Source: Pelobacter sp. UBA6812
GTDB taxonomy: Bacteria; Desulfobacterota; Desulfuromonadia; Desulfuromonadales; Syntrophotaleaceae
Assembly (NCBI GenBank): GCA_002452265.1
Contig: DKEW01000050.1
Span: forward strand, 1 to 19,450
Length of the DNA stretch: 19,450 bases
Direction of reading: 5' to 3'
A model generated the notes under the pieces. The model was given only the letters and a program-made list of their open reading frames with translations. It was not told the origin of the DNA and did not search any database. This document shows positions 1 through 6,632 of this stretch, one piece after another; the first letter of the stretch is position 1, and every line of letters begins with the position of its first letter. A program made the position numbers and the translations under genes.

Positions 1-785
1 TCCTCAAATTCGCCGCGAAATTTGGCGCCGGCAACCAGCGATCCCATATCCAGGGCAAACACGGTCTTGTTCTTGAGCCCTTCCGGCACATCACCGCGCA
101 CGATACGATGAGCCAGTCCTTCGACAATGGCGGTCTTACCGACCCCCGGCTCGCCGATCAGCACCGGATTGTTCTTGGTCTTGCGTGACAGGATGCGGAT
201 AACCCGCCGGATTTCCGCATCGCGGCCAATAACCGGATCAAGTTTGCCTTTCTTTACCTCCTGGACCAGATCGCGACCATACTTTTCCAAAGCTTCGTAG
301 GTACTCTCCGGATCGGGGCTGGTAACCCGCTGATGACCGCGAATAGCGGTCAAGGCTTGCAGCAAGCGGTCTCGAGTAATATTGAATTTCTTGAGCAACT
401 TGCCGGAAGCGGTGGTCTCCCCCTCCTCGACCAGAGCAAACAGCAGATGCTCGACACTGACGTAGTCGTCCCGCAGGTGCTTGGCTTCCTCTTCGGCTTT
501 TAGCAACAGACGGTTGAGACGCTGGGTAACATAAATTTTACCTCCCTCAACCCCTGGTCCCGATACGCTGGCCCGGCGGTCCAGTTCCTTTTTGACAGCA
601 GCCGTCAGGCTGTCGACCTGCATCTCCATCTTTTGCAGAAGTCGTGGCACCAGGCCACCTTCCTGTTCCAGCAGGGCCACCAGTAAATGTTCCCCATCGA
701 CTTCTACATGTCCGCGCTTCAGAGCAATATCCTGCGCCGCCTGCAGTGCCTCCTGGGTTTTTTGAGTCATCTTGTTAAGATCCAT
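1..785 (-). CDS. clpB: ATP-dependent disaggregase ClpB, N-terminal part (cut by window edge)
   Basis: ClpB is a cytoplasmic AAA+ hexamer that pulls polypeptides out of aggregates together with DnaK and small heat-shock proteins. The visible 261 residues begin MDLNKMTQKTQEALQAAQ, which is typical of the ClpB/ClpA N-domain. Two helical repeats follow, then a D1 Walker A motif, GEPGVGKT, near residues 207-214, where ClpB normally has it. The remaining two thirds (the rest of D1, the middle coiled coil and D2) lie beyond position 1. The ATG at 785 has a good ribosome site, GGAAGGAG at 797-804, 11 bases away. The gene lies downstream of two hsp20 genes on the same strand, 110 bases after the nearer one. 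That gap holds a perfect palindrome but no convincing promoter, so read-through from hsp20 is likely. The missing middle domain leaves a small chance of ClpC/ClpA, but the N-terminus favours ClpB. Confidence 0.95.
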   Translation of the reverse strand, partial: MDLNKMTQKTQEALQAAQDIALKRGHVEVDGEHLLVALLEQEGGLVPRLLQKMEMQVDSLTAAVKKELDRRASVSGPGVEGGKIYVTQRLNRLLLKAEEEAKHLRDDYVSVEHLLFALVEEGETTASGKLLKKFNITRDRLLQALTAIRGHQRVTSPDPESTYEALEKYGRDLVQEVKKGKLDPVIGRDAEIRRVIRILSRKTKNNPVLIGEPGVGKTAIVEGLAHRIVRGDVPEGLKNKTVFALDMGSLVAGAKFRGEFE

Positions 786-807
786 AAAAAGTACAACTCC
801 TTCCTTC

Positions 808-831
808 AACCCGGACCAGCTGGTCCGGGTT
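808..831. repeat. Perfect 24-bp palindrome just upstream of the clpB ribosome site
   Basis: AACCCGGACCAG at 808-819 is followed directly by its exact reverse complement at 820-831. On the clpB transcript it can form a 10-12 bp GC-rich hairpin ending three bases before the Shine-Dalgarno sequence. No U-run follows on the minus strand, so it is not a standard terminator there. It could be an operator, a translational control hairpin or an RNA stabiliser between hsp20 and clpB. Confidence 0.6.
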
Positions 832-895
832 TGCTATTTACTGTTGAGTCACCCTGCCGGCCCTTTGTCCCCCGTATTCGGTAAGAGGGCTATCT

Positions 896-1303
896 TTATT
901 CACCCGAGGTGATTTCGATGCGCCGCGGCTTGGCAGCAGCAGCTCGCGGAAGCAGAAGATTCAACACCCCGTTGGCATAGGCGGCGCTGACCTTCTCCTG
1001 ATCAATGCCTTCGGGAATCCTGAACTGCCGGTAGAAATTGGCCAGGGTGAATTCCCTGTAGATATCTTCAGCCGGCACATGAGCCTTAATCCGCCCCTCG
1101 ATGGTCAGGATCCCCTGATGCAGATCAATGGTAAGATCATCTTGTTCCACCCCCGGCAGGTCAATGAACATGGTCAATCCGTCTGCACCTTCAAGAATAT
1201 CGACAGCAGGCACCGCATAACGTTCCGGGGCACGGGTTTCTTCGCGGCTGAGATCCGCTTTTTTATCCTTCGTATTGTTTATAGCAAAGTTTTTATCCGT
1301 CAT
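896..1303 (-). CDS. Hsp20/alpha-crystallin small heat-shock protein (135 aa)
   Basis: This is a small heat-shock chaperone: an ATP-independent holdase in the cytoplasm that binds unfolding proteins and hands them to DnaK and ClpB. A basic, flexible N-terminal arm of about 30 residues precedes the alpha-crystallin domain, at about 32-121. The domain contains the FIDLPGVEQDDL strand-turn and the conserved ANGVLNLLLPR segment at 110-120. The C-terminal tail carries the I-x-I oligomerisation motif (IEI, 129-131). The start is supported by AAAGGAGA a few bases upstream. The gene lies 49 bases downstream of a second hsp20 gene on the same strand and upstream of clpB, so the three probably form one stress operon. 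The two Hsp20 proteins are clearly diverged from each other, so this is a paralogous pair rather than a fresh duplication. It may form mixed oligomers with its neighbour (inference). Confidence 0.93.
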   Translation of the reverse strand: MTDKNFAINNTKDKKADLSREETRAPERYAVPAVDILEGADGLTMFIDLPGVEQDDLTIDLHQGILTIEGRIKAHVPAEDIYREFTLANFYRQFRIPEGIDQEKVSAAYANGVLNLLLPRAAAAKPRRIEITSGE

Positions 1304-1352
1304 GGCCTTTCTCCTTTATGTCGGGATGTCAATAACTGTTGTCCGTGCACCA

Positions 1353-1799
1353 TCAAGCCACATCAATACTGATTTTTTTCGGTCGCGCCGCAGCAGCCTT
1401 GGGCAAGGTGACACTAAGCAGACCATTGCGACAGCTGGCTTTGACCTGATCGGCTTCAACATCGACCGGCAGTTCCAGGGTACGAACAAATTTACCGTTT
1501 TCCCGTTCGCGACGATGCCAGGTACGGTCTTTATCTTCGACCATTTTGCGTTCTCCGGATACGGTCAGCACGTTTTCCTGCACCGTCAGGTCGAGCTGAG
1601 CCGCTTCCATACCGGGCACCAGTACTTCGACATAAAGATTTTCAGCATCTGCGTACAAATTGATCGGCGGTTGACGACGGAATCCTCGCCCGACGTGAAA
1701 AGCCGGACCGAACAGGCCTCGCCCACCAAAACCCCGAAAGGCTTCATCGATCTCATGCCTTAGGTTTTCCATATCTCTGTAAATGTTCCAAGTAGCCAT
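1353..1799 (-). CDS. Hsp20/alpha-crystallin small heat-shock protein (148 aa)
   Basis: This is the second small heat-shock chaperone of the locus. The start used here is the ATG at 1799 (MATWNIYRDMENLRHEID), which has AGGAGG seven bases before the codon boundary region. A longer reading from 1892 would add 31 basic residues with no ribosome site and would run through the candidate promoter. The N-terminal arm is rich in Gly, Arg and Phe (FRGFGGRGLFGPAFHVGRGF at 21-40). The alpha-crystallin domain spans about 45-135 and ends in the conserved NGLLSVTLPK at 125-134. The tail has an I-x-I motif (ISI, 143-145). This is the first gene after the sigma54 activator at 2020-3498 and the first gene behind the -24/-12 candidate at 1861-1876. 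Regulation by that activator is an inference from this arrangement. Confidence 0.94.
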   Translation of the reverse strand: MATWNIYRDMENLRHEIDEAFRGFGGRGLFGPAFHVGRGFRRQPPINLYADAENLYVEVLVPGMEAAQLDLTVQENVLTVSGERKMVEDKDRTWHRRERENGKFVRTLELPVDVEADQVKASCRNGLLSVTLPKAAAARPKKISIDVA

Positions 1800-1860
1800 A
1801 TCGTCCTCCTTGTGTTTATTGCGGGATGAGTTGTTACGCGATCTACGGGGATTAAGTATA

Positions 1861-1876
1861 ACAACCATCATGCCAA
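1861..1876 (-). promoter_or_regulatory. Candidate sigma54 (-24/-12) promoter for hsp20-hsp20-clpB
   Basis: Read on the minus strand, the sequence is TTGGCATGATGGTTGT. The -24 element TGGCA is intact and lies at the invariant 10-base spacing from the -12 element, which reads TTGT instead of TTGC. The predicted transcription start is near 1850, about 50 bases before the hsp20 start. The next gene upstream encodes a sigma54 activator, and a dyad cluster lies about 70-145 bases upstream, in the right place for an enhancer. The GC-to-GT change at -12 is a weakness. Confidence 0.6.
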
Positions 1877-1944
1877 CTTTCTTAAAGCACAAAAAGGTTC
1901 ATATTTTCGGATACTTAAACAGTATTCATGGCAACCTGACCAAC

Positions 1945-2018
1945 TTGCGACGTCGCATAACTGTGTCGCAAGCTATAGTTGCGACGTCGCATTTATGCGA
2001 TACCCACAACTTGCGACA
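1945..2018. promoter_or_regulatory. Cluster of TTGCGAC dyads, candidate activator binding sites
   Basis: The 12-bp palindrome TGCGACGTCGCA occurs twice, at 1946-1957 and 1980-1991. Additional half sites are TGTCGCAA at 1964-1971 and its exact complement TTGCGACA at 2011-2018, with a shorter TGCGA at 1996-2000. The centres of the main palindromes are 34 bp apart, about three helical turns. The cluster lies between the stop of the sigma54 activator and the hsp20 promoter. This spacing and position fit an enhancer for a dimeric Fis-domain activator. Confidence 0.7.
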
Positions 2019-2019
2019 C

Positions 2020-3498
2020 TCATGGCACAGCTTTTTCCTCCAAGACCTTACGCGACAATCCGAGTTTTTTCATGTAACGATAAAGGGTGGCGCGATGCAC
2101 TCCAAGCCGACGGGCGGCATCGGCCAGGTTACCGTCGGCATCGGCATAAGCGCGACGAATCCCTTCCACAGTCAGATTAACCGGGCGGGTGGTATGACCA
2201 TGGTCTTCAGAAGAATAGAATTCCGCCTCAAACACCTGGGTCTCTGAACCGGCAAGCGTCTCAGGGCTACGCTCCCCACTCCGAGGAAGCATCACTGCCG
2301 GCCCCGAAGCATGCCTCTGGGTCCGGACATCTCGCTGCTCGGATAAAAAATCCTGACGTTCCCGGATCCACTCGCCAAATGCCCGAGCCCCAATGACATC
2401 TGCCTGGGTTTCAATAAATACCCGTTCGAGCACATTGCGCAATTCACGAATATTGCCCGGCCACAGGTATGATTGCAGCAGCCCGACCGCCTCCGGCGTC
2501 AGACGATAAATGCGACGACCGTACTTGCGCGCAAACAGATTCAAAAAATGCTCAACCAGGTAAGGAACATCCTCGACACGCTCGCGTAGCGGCGGCAGAT
2601 GAACGCGCAATATAGAGATGCGGTGGTACAGATCAGCCCTGAAACGCCCCGTACCGACCGCCTGCTCAAGCGGCACATTGGTTGCGGAAACGATGCGCAC
2701 ATCGACCCGCTGTTCCCTTTCCGAACCGACCCGTTCAATGGTCCCCTCTTCCAGAACCCGCAGCAATTTCGCCTGGGTACTGAGGGGCATATCGCCTATC
2801 TCATCGAGAAACAAAGTCCCGCCATCTGCCCGTTCAAAACGCCCCCGGTGGGTGCGTACGGCTCCAGTAAACGCCCCTTTTTCATGGCCGAACAATTCCG
2901 ATTCGAGCAATTCCTCGGAGATCGCCGAACAGTTGACCGCAACAAAGGGTCCATCCGGACGCAGGCTCTGATCGTGCAACGCCCGCGCAACCAACTCCTT
3001 GCCGGTACCGGTTTCACCCGTTATCACCACCGCTGCATCGGTAGGAGCGAACAAACTGATTTTACGGAACACTTCACGAATAGCCGGACTGCTACCTACC
3101 ATCCCGTATAACGAAACAGGTTCTTCTCTGCCCGAAACATCAAAAGGCCGGAACACCAAGGCCACTTCACGCCTACGAAAATCATCACTAAGCCCCATCG
3201 GACGCACATCGACGGACCACAAATCCGCATGAGCGCCCAACCGGACCCGAATGTTCAACAAGGCTCGTCCGGCACAGACTGCATCGCTTGCCAGCTCTGC
3301 CAGCGATGGCACGGCATCAGGCATCACCCGATCGACAATGCGCCCTACCGCCATACCTGCATCGAGTCCCAAACGTCCAGCCATCGAACCCGACATGGTT
3401 TGAACCTTCCAATGTTCGCCGGGACCCTCGACAAGGATCAGATCCGGCGCCGGGACAGGGAGAGAACCATAATCTTGCTCCGGAATGGACTCCTTCAT
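2020..3498 (-). CDS. Sigma54-dependent transcriptional activator (PAS-like, AAA+, Fis HTH; 492 aa)
   Basis: This is an enhancer-binding protein that uses ATP hydrolysis to open promoters held by sigma54 RNA polymerase. Residues 1-125 resemble a degenerate PAS-type sensor domain; no receiver or GAF domain is seen, so it is not a standard response regulator. The AAA+ domain carries Walker A GETGTGKE (161-168), the sigma54-contacting GAFTGA loop (208-213), Walker B GTLFLDEIGD (227-236), the arginine-finger region FRADLYHRI (286-294) and sensor II WPGNIRELRNVLER (346-359). A low-complexity linker of about 80 residues leads to a C-terminal Fis-type helix-turn-helix (443-481, GNLADAARRLGVHRATLYRY). 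The ATG at 3498 has AAGGAGAT upstream. The gene ends just before the dyad cluster and the hsp20 promoter candidate, so the stress genes are the likely target. The signal sensed is unknown. Confidence 0.95.
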   Translation of the reverse strand: MKESIPEQDYGSLPVPAPDLILVEGPGEHWKVQTMSGSMAGRLGLDAGMAVGRIVDRVMPDAVPSLAELASDAVCAGRALLNIRVRLGAHADLWSVDVRPMGLSDDFRRREVALVFRPFDVSGREEPVSLYGMVGSSPAIREVFRKISLFAPTDAAVVITGETGTGKELVARALHDQSLRPDGPFVAVNCSAISEELLESELFGHEKGAFTGAVRTHRGRFERADGGTLFLDEIGDMPLSTQAKLLRVLEEGTIERVGSEREQRVDVRIVSATNVPLEQAVGTGRFRADLYHRISILRVHLPPLRERVEDVPYLVEHFLNLFARKYGRRIYRLTPEAVGLLQSYLWPGNIRELRNVLERVFIETQADVIGARAFGEWIRERQDFLSEQRDVRTQRHASGPAVMLPRSGERSPETLAGSETQVFEAEFYSSEDHGHTTRPVNLTVEGIRRAYADADGNLADAARRLGVHRATLYRYMKKLGLSRKVLEEKAVP

Positions 3499-3617
3499 GA
3501 CTACTATCTCCTTGCCTGGGGGGAGGAATCAAAACCTACCACCCCGTTTCACAAGCAAAAGGGGTGAAAGTCAGCGACCTCACTCCCTTCCATATGTTAT
3601 TTCACGAGATTTAGACA

Positions 3618-3623
3618 ATTATA
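3618..3623 (-). promoter_or_regulatory. Possible sigma70 -10 element for the sigma54 activator gene
   Basis: TATAAT on the minus strand, about 120 bases before the activator start, is a perfect -10 hexamer preceded by TG. No good -35 hexamer lies 16-18 bases upstream, so this is only a weak suggestion that the activator has its own housekeeping promoter. The leader between here and the start codon also holds a short CACCCC/GGGGTG inverted repeat (3540-3545 and 3561-3566). Confidence 0.3.
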
Positions 3624-3706
3624 CACCGTCGGGAAATCATCCTCCTTGCAATGTAATCAGCAGACCGAGCATGCGCAAGCTGTTTTCCCGGCATCCTCAA
3701 GTTAAT

Positions 3707-3739
3707 AAAAAAGCCGTTCGCATAAATGCGAACGGCTTT
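3707..3739 (-). terminator. Intrinsic terminator after the squalene-hopene cyclase gene
   Basis: AAAGCCGTTCGCAT at 3710-3723 pairs perfectly with ATGCGAACGGCTTT at 3726-3739. On the minus strand the hairpin runs directly into a T-run (3712-3707). It lies 33 bases beyond the cyclase stop codon. It separates the hopanoid gene from the activator-hsp20-clpB block. Confidence 0.92.
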
Positions 3740-3771
3740 GAAAAATCCATTTTTAAACCCGGTCCTGAAAA

Positions 3772-5889
3772 CTACCCGCAGGCTCTGCCCGGCAGCACTT
3801 CGGAAAGATCATGTATGTCCTCGGAGAAATCCTGGCCGTGCGGGTTCACCGCCAAACCAAGGTGACGACGTGCCCGTGCCATGGAGATCAGCGGGAAGTA
3901 ATGGCGATACATGTTGTAATTAATCATAAAACCGCGCGCCAACTCGCAACCTTGGTCAAGGGTGGCACCAGCCTCCTTAAGATTGGTCCGCTCTCCCACA
4001 CCATAACCGGGGAAACCGGTGCCGGTATATTGCGGCTCATCCCATGTGCCGGATTTCTGATGGGTCAACAAATAATCGAGTCCCTTGCGAATAGCGGCAT
4101 CATAGTCATCACTACCTACTGCCACCAGCGCCATCAATGCCCACCCGGTCTGAGAAGCGGTACTCGGCCCCCTGCCCCGCCAACTGTCATCCATATAGGA
4201 AGCACAGCTCTCACCCCAGCCGCCATCGGGATTCTGATGATCGACCAGCCAATCGGCAGCACGAAGCACATAGGGAGAACTCATATCCTCGCCTATAGCA
4301 GCCAGAGCGGGCAACACAGCGCCGGTACCATAAATATGGTTAACTCCCCAGCGGCCGAACCAACTGCCTTCTGGTTCCTGTTCGCTACGAATATATTTCA
4401 GAGCCTTAGCTACTACCGGATCGTGTTTATCGCGTCCAACGGCAGCAAGAGCTTCAACCACATGTGCGGTAACATCGACACTTGGCGGATCCAGCACTTC
4501 CCCAAAATCACAAAAAGGTATTTTGGTGACGATTACGCTGTTATTGTCGCGATCGAAAGCAGCCCATCCACCGTTTTTACACTGCAGGCCGAGGATCCAC
4601 TCTTCAGCACGTTCAAGAGCCTTATCGACAGCCGAAGGGTCTTTCAGGTGGCGACGGGCCTCAGCCAAAACCACCAAAGCCAAAGCTGTATCATCCACGT
4701 CGGGATAAGCCGTATTGGCCCGCTCGAAGGCCCAACCGCCCGGACGCACGCCATGAACCTTGACCTGCCAGTCGCCCCAACTGGTAATCTGCTTACTGAG
4801 AATCCAGTCGAGAGCAGAGCGCATCATCGGTGTATTTTCAAAGGTGCAGCCGCTTTCAAAAAGGGCCAGCATGGTAAACAGCGTATCCCACACCGGGGAT
4901 TCACTGCACTGCAGATAGATCCCGCCGTTCTTTTCGTAAGCCCAGGGGGGATTGAAAGCATCCAGCCCTTTGCTGACCACAGGGTGGTTAAGTGCATAGC
5001 CCTCAACGTGGAGCGCAATCAAGGAATAGATCAACGGGGGCTGGATACCACCCCAACCGCCATCATAATCCTGGTGCTTCACGATCCATTCCAGACACAG
5101 CCGAATGGCCTTTTCGCGTCCAAACTGCACCGGCAGACGATTGTATTTTTTCAGAAACCAATCCACGACCAGGAAAAAGCGCTCGGCCAATCCCTTTTCA
5201 CTCTCAGGCAGGCTATAATCAGCATTTTCACGCCCCTCAGGGAACAACTCATTGAGGCGGCTTTCGGGGGGAAGTGGCTTCACCGGTCGCCTCACCGACA
5301 GGATGCTCAACGGCACCAAAGTGGCCCGTGCCCAACAGGCGAAATCGTAAATATTCAGCGGACACCACGACGGTAGATAAATGATCTCCGCAGCCAAAGC
5401 CGGGGTTTCGTCCCAAGGCCACTCACCGATCAAAGCAAGCCAATAGCGCGTAAACACACGGACATTCTTCAACCCACCATGTTCAAAAATCCAGTGGCGA
5501 GCCCTTATCAAACGTTCGTGATCAGCCCCATACCCAGCAGTGCGCAAAGCAGCATAGGCCTCAACGGTAGCATTGATGTCACCAGCGGGAGCGTCATGAT
5601 AGACAGCCCATGAACCATCTGTCCGCTGCTCATTAAGTACCGCTTGCACAACCTTATCGTATTTGGGATCGTCTTTGATCCCGAGGAAATGCATGGCCAG
5701 AATCCACTCAGCCTCAATACATGAATTGGATTCCAGTTTACCTGCCCAGAAACCCTCTTCCTCCTGGTTATAGGCAAGCCAGTCGATGGCGCGTTCGATA
5801 CCATCATCCAGCCCATCAGCCGTATGCACCTCAGAGTTCAGCTGCCGAATGACGTTCAATGGACCAATGCCTCCTGTAGTGTACTTCAC
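3772..5889 (-). CDS. shc: Squalene-hopene cyclase (705 aa)
   Basis: This enzyme cyclises squalene to hopene or hopanol, the first committed step to hopanoids, acting as a monotopic enzyme on the cytoplasmic membrane. The catalytic DVDD motif is at 397-400, with D399 expected to be the proton donor by alignment to the Alicyclobacillus enzyme. QW-type repeats are visible, including EGFWAGKLE (45-53), DGGWGGIQ (276-283), NGGWAAFD (439-446), EGSWFGRWG (507-515) and DGGWGES (555-561). Near the C-terminus, after TGTGFPGYG, about 25 residues are inserted before the conserved FMINYNMYRHYFPL region; I recall similar inserts in Geobacter-type cyclases. The start is uncertain. The GTG at 5889 has no ribosome site, whereas an in-frame TTG at 5859 has AGGAGG ten bases upstream, giving 695 residues. 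The gene stands alone, with a terminator behind it and a -24/-12 candidate in front. Confidence 0.96.
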   Translation of the reverse strand: MKYTTGGIGPLNVIRQLNSEVHTADGLDDGIERAIDWLAYNQEEEGFWAGKLESNSCIEAEWILAMHFLGIKDDPKYDKVVQAVLNEQRTDGSWAVYHDAPAGDINATVEAYAALRTAGYGADHERLIRARHWIFEHGGLKNVRVFTRYWLALIGEWPWDETPALAAEIIYLPSWCPLNIYDFACWARATLVPLSILSVRRPVKPLPPESRLNELFPEGRENADYSLPESEKGLAERFFLVVDWFLKKYNRLPVQFGREKAIRLCLEWIVKHQDYDGGWGGIQPPLIYSLIALHVEGYALNHPVVSKGLDAFNPPWAYEKNGGIYLQCSESPVWDTLFTMLALFESGCTFENTPMMRSALDWILSKQITSWGDWQVKVHGVRPGGWAFERANTAYPDVDDTALALVVLAEARRHLKDPSAVDKALERAEEWILGLQCKNGGWAAFDRDNNSVIVTKIPFCDFGEVLDPPSVDVTAHVVEALAAVGRDKHDPVVAKALKYIRSEQEPEGSWFGRWGVNHIYGTGAVLPALAAIGEDMSSPYVLRAADWLVDHQNPDGGWGESCASYMDDSWRGRGPSTASQTGWALMALVAVGSDDYDAAIRKGLDYLLTHQKSGTWDEPQYTGTGFPGYGVGERTNLKEAGATLDQGCELARGFMINYNMYRHYFPLISMARARRHLGLAVNPHGQDFSEDIHDLSEVLPGRACG

Positions 5890-5983
5890 AACAAATATCC
5901 AGACGCTTTCATGCGTATATAAGCTGTTCGCGACGAGCAGTTACTCCAGCCACGAGCAAAATCAACATTCCCGCCAGATTAAA

Positions 5984-5999
5984 TGCAACCAACATACCA
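5984..5999 (-). promoter_or_regulatory. Candidate sigma54 (-24/-12) promoter for the hopene cyclase
   Basis: The minus strand reads TGGTATGTTGGTTGCA. GG and GC have the required 10-base spacing, the -12 box TTGCA is perfect, and the -24 box is TGGTA instead of TGGCA. The predicted start of transcription is near 5974, about 85 bases before the GTG start or 115 before the TTG start. It matches the hsp20 promoter candidate at 13 of 17 positions. No TTGCGAC dyad cluster like the one near hsp20 lies close by. Confidence 0.5.
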
Positions 6000-6270
6000 A
6001 ACCGAAACTGTCTAAAACCTTTACAGCGTAAATTTGGTACAACCTGCGCTTTTCCAAAACACCAGCCCTGCGGGGTTGAACTCACAAAAAGCAACCCCGG
6101 CAAAAGTCAATAGGCCCACAATTTAAATGGGCATAATGAATCACATGGGGTCCTGCTTTTTGCAATCAGCTCCTAACAGGATCAAAATCAATCTTTAACC
6201 CTTAGTACAATGATTACAAAAAGTCAACTTTTCAATAGCCGATTCCCTCGTAAGAGGAAAACCGTAAAAC

Positions 6271-6309
6271 ACCTGTCTTTTTTGAGCGACACGGAATCGC
6301 ACCACAGGT
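6271..6309. repeat. Nested inverted repeats upstream of the cyclase
   Basis: ACCTGT at 6271-6276 is complemented by ACAGGT at 6304-6309. Inside it, GCGA at 6286-6289 pairs with TCGC at 6297-6300. An overlapping pair, GTCTTTT (6275-6281) and AAAAGAC (6309-6315), is a third way to fold the segment. It lies about 280 bp upstream of the cyclase -24 element, a distance an enhancer could still act from. No function can be assigned. Confidence 0.35.
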
Positions 6310-6537
6310 AAAAGACTATTTGGTCATTTTACGCCCGAAATTTTTTCGGTGCAACCCTTAATTCAATCCCCGCAAGCGCAAAGCATACCCTTGATGGCTA
6401 ATGACGGGCTTTGCACTATAGTCATCAGGAGTCTCCAACGGTTATAGGTCGCAGCATGTGAATGCCAAGCAAGGACACTATGCCAACAATCAGCAATCTT
6501 TGTATATCGCGAATCATGGCCATAGATAAAAGGCCCC

Positions 6538-6565
6538 TTGGCGTCACCACACCAAGTACTATAAT
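6538..6565 (+). promoter_or_regulatory. Sigma70-type promoter for the permease
   Basis: TTGGCG at 6538-6543 and a perfect TATAAT at 6560-6565 are separated by 16 bases. Transcription would begin near 6572, giving a leader of about 60 bases before the permease ATG. The leader shows no riboswitch-like structure that I recognise. Confidence 0.5.
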
Positions 6566-6632
6566 GTAAGAGAGGTGGCAAGCTGGAATACGCCCCCCTA
6601 CATAATCCCCTTTTCCGAAAAGAGCCTTAAAT

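Larger units (their letters stand above)
5890..6632. other. 743-bp gene-free region between divergent cyclase and permease genes
   Basis: No reading frame here looks like a real gene. The best candidate, a minus-strand frame at 5909-6103 with a hydrophobic end, starts with TTG, has no ribosome site and overlaps the sigma54 promoter candidate. The stretch holds promoter candidates for both flanking genes (5984-5999 minus, 6538-6565 plus), an inverted repeat CGGGGTTG/CAACCCCG at 6071-6078 and 6092-6099, a small dyad TTTAC-AGC-GTAAA at 6020-6032, and nested dyads at 6271-6309. Much of 6120-6360 is AT-rich. The region is longer than two promoters need, so an unrecognised small RNA or a decayed gene is possible. 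Confidence 0.6.

Noticed and set aside
3811..5376. Plus-strand frame of 521 residues opposite the cyclase
   Set aside because: It is antisense to an unmistakable squalene-hopene cyclase and has no recognisable motifs; long antisense frames are expected in GC-rich codon-biased genes.
5909..6103. Minus-strand 64-residue frame with a hydrophobic C-terminal segment just before the cyclase
   Set aside because: It starts at a TTG with no ribosome site, has no recognisable family and overlaps the better-supported -24/-12 promoter candidate.
6202..6227. TTGACT and TACTAA on the minus strand as a sigma70 promoter for the cyclase
   Set aside because: The spacer is only 14 bases, too short for a working sigma70 promoter.
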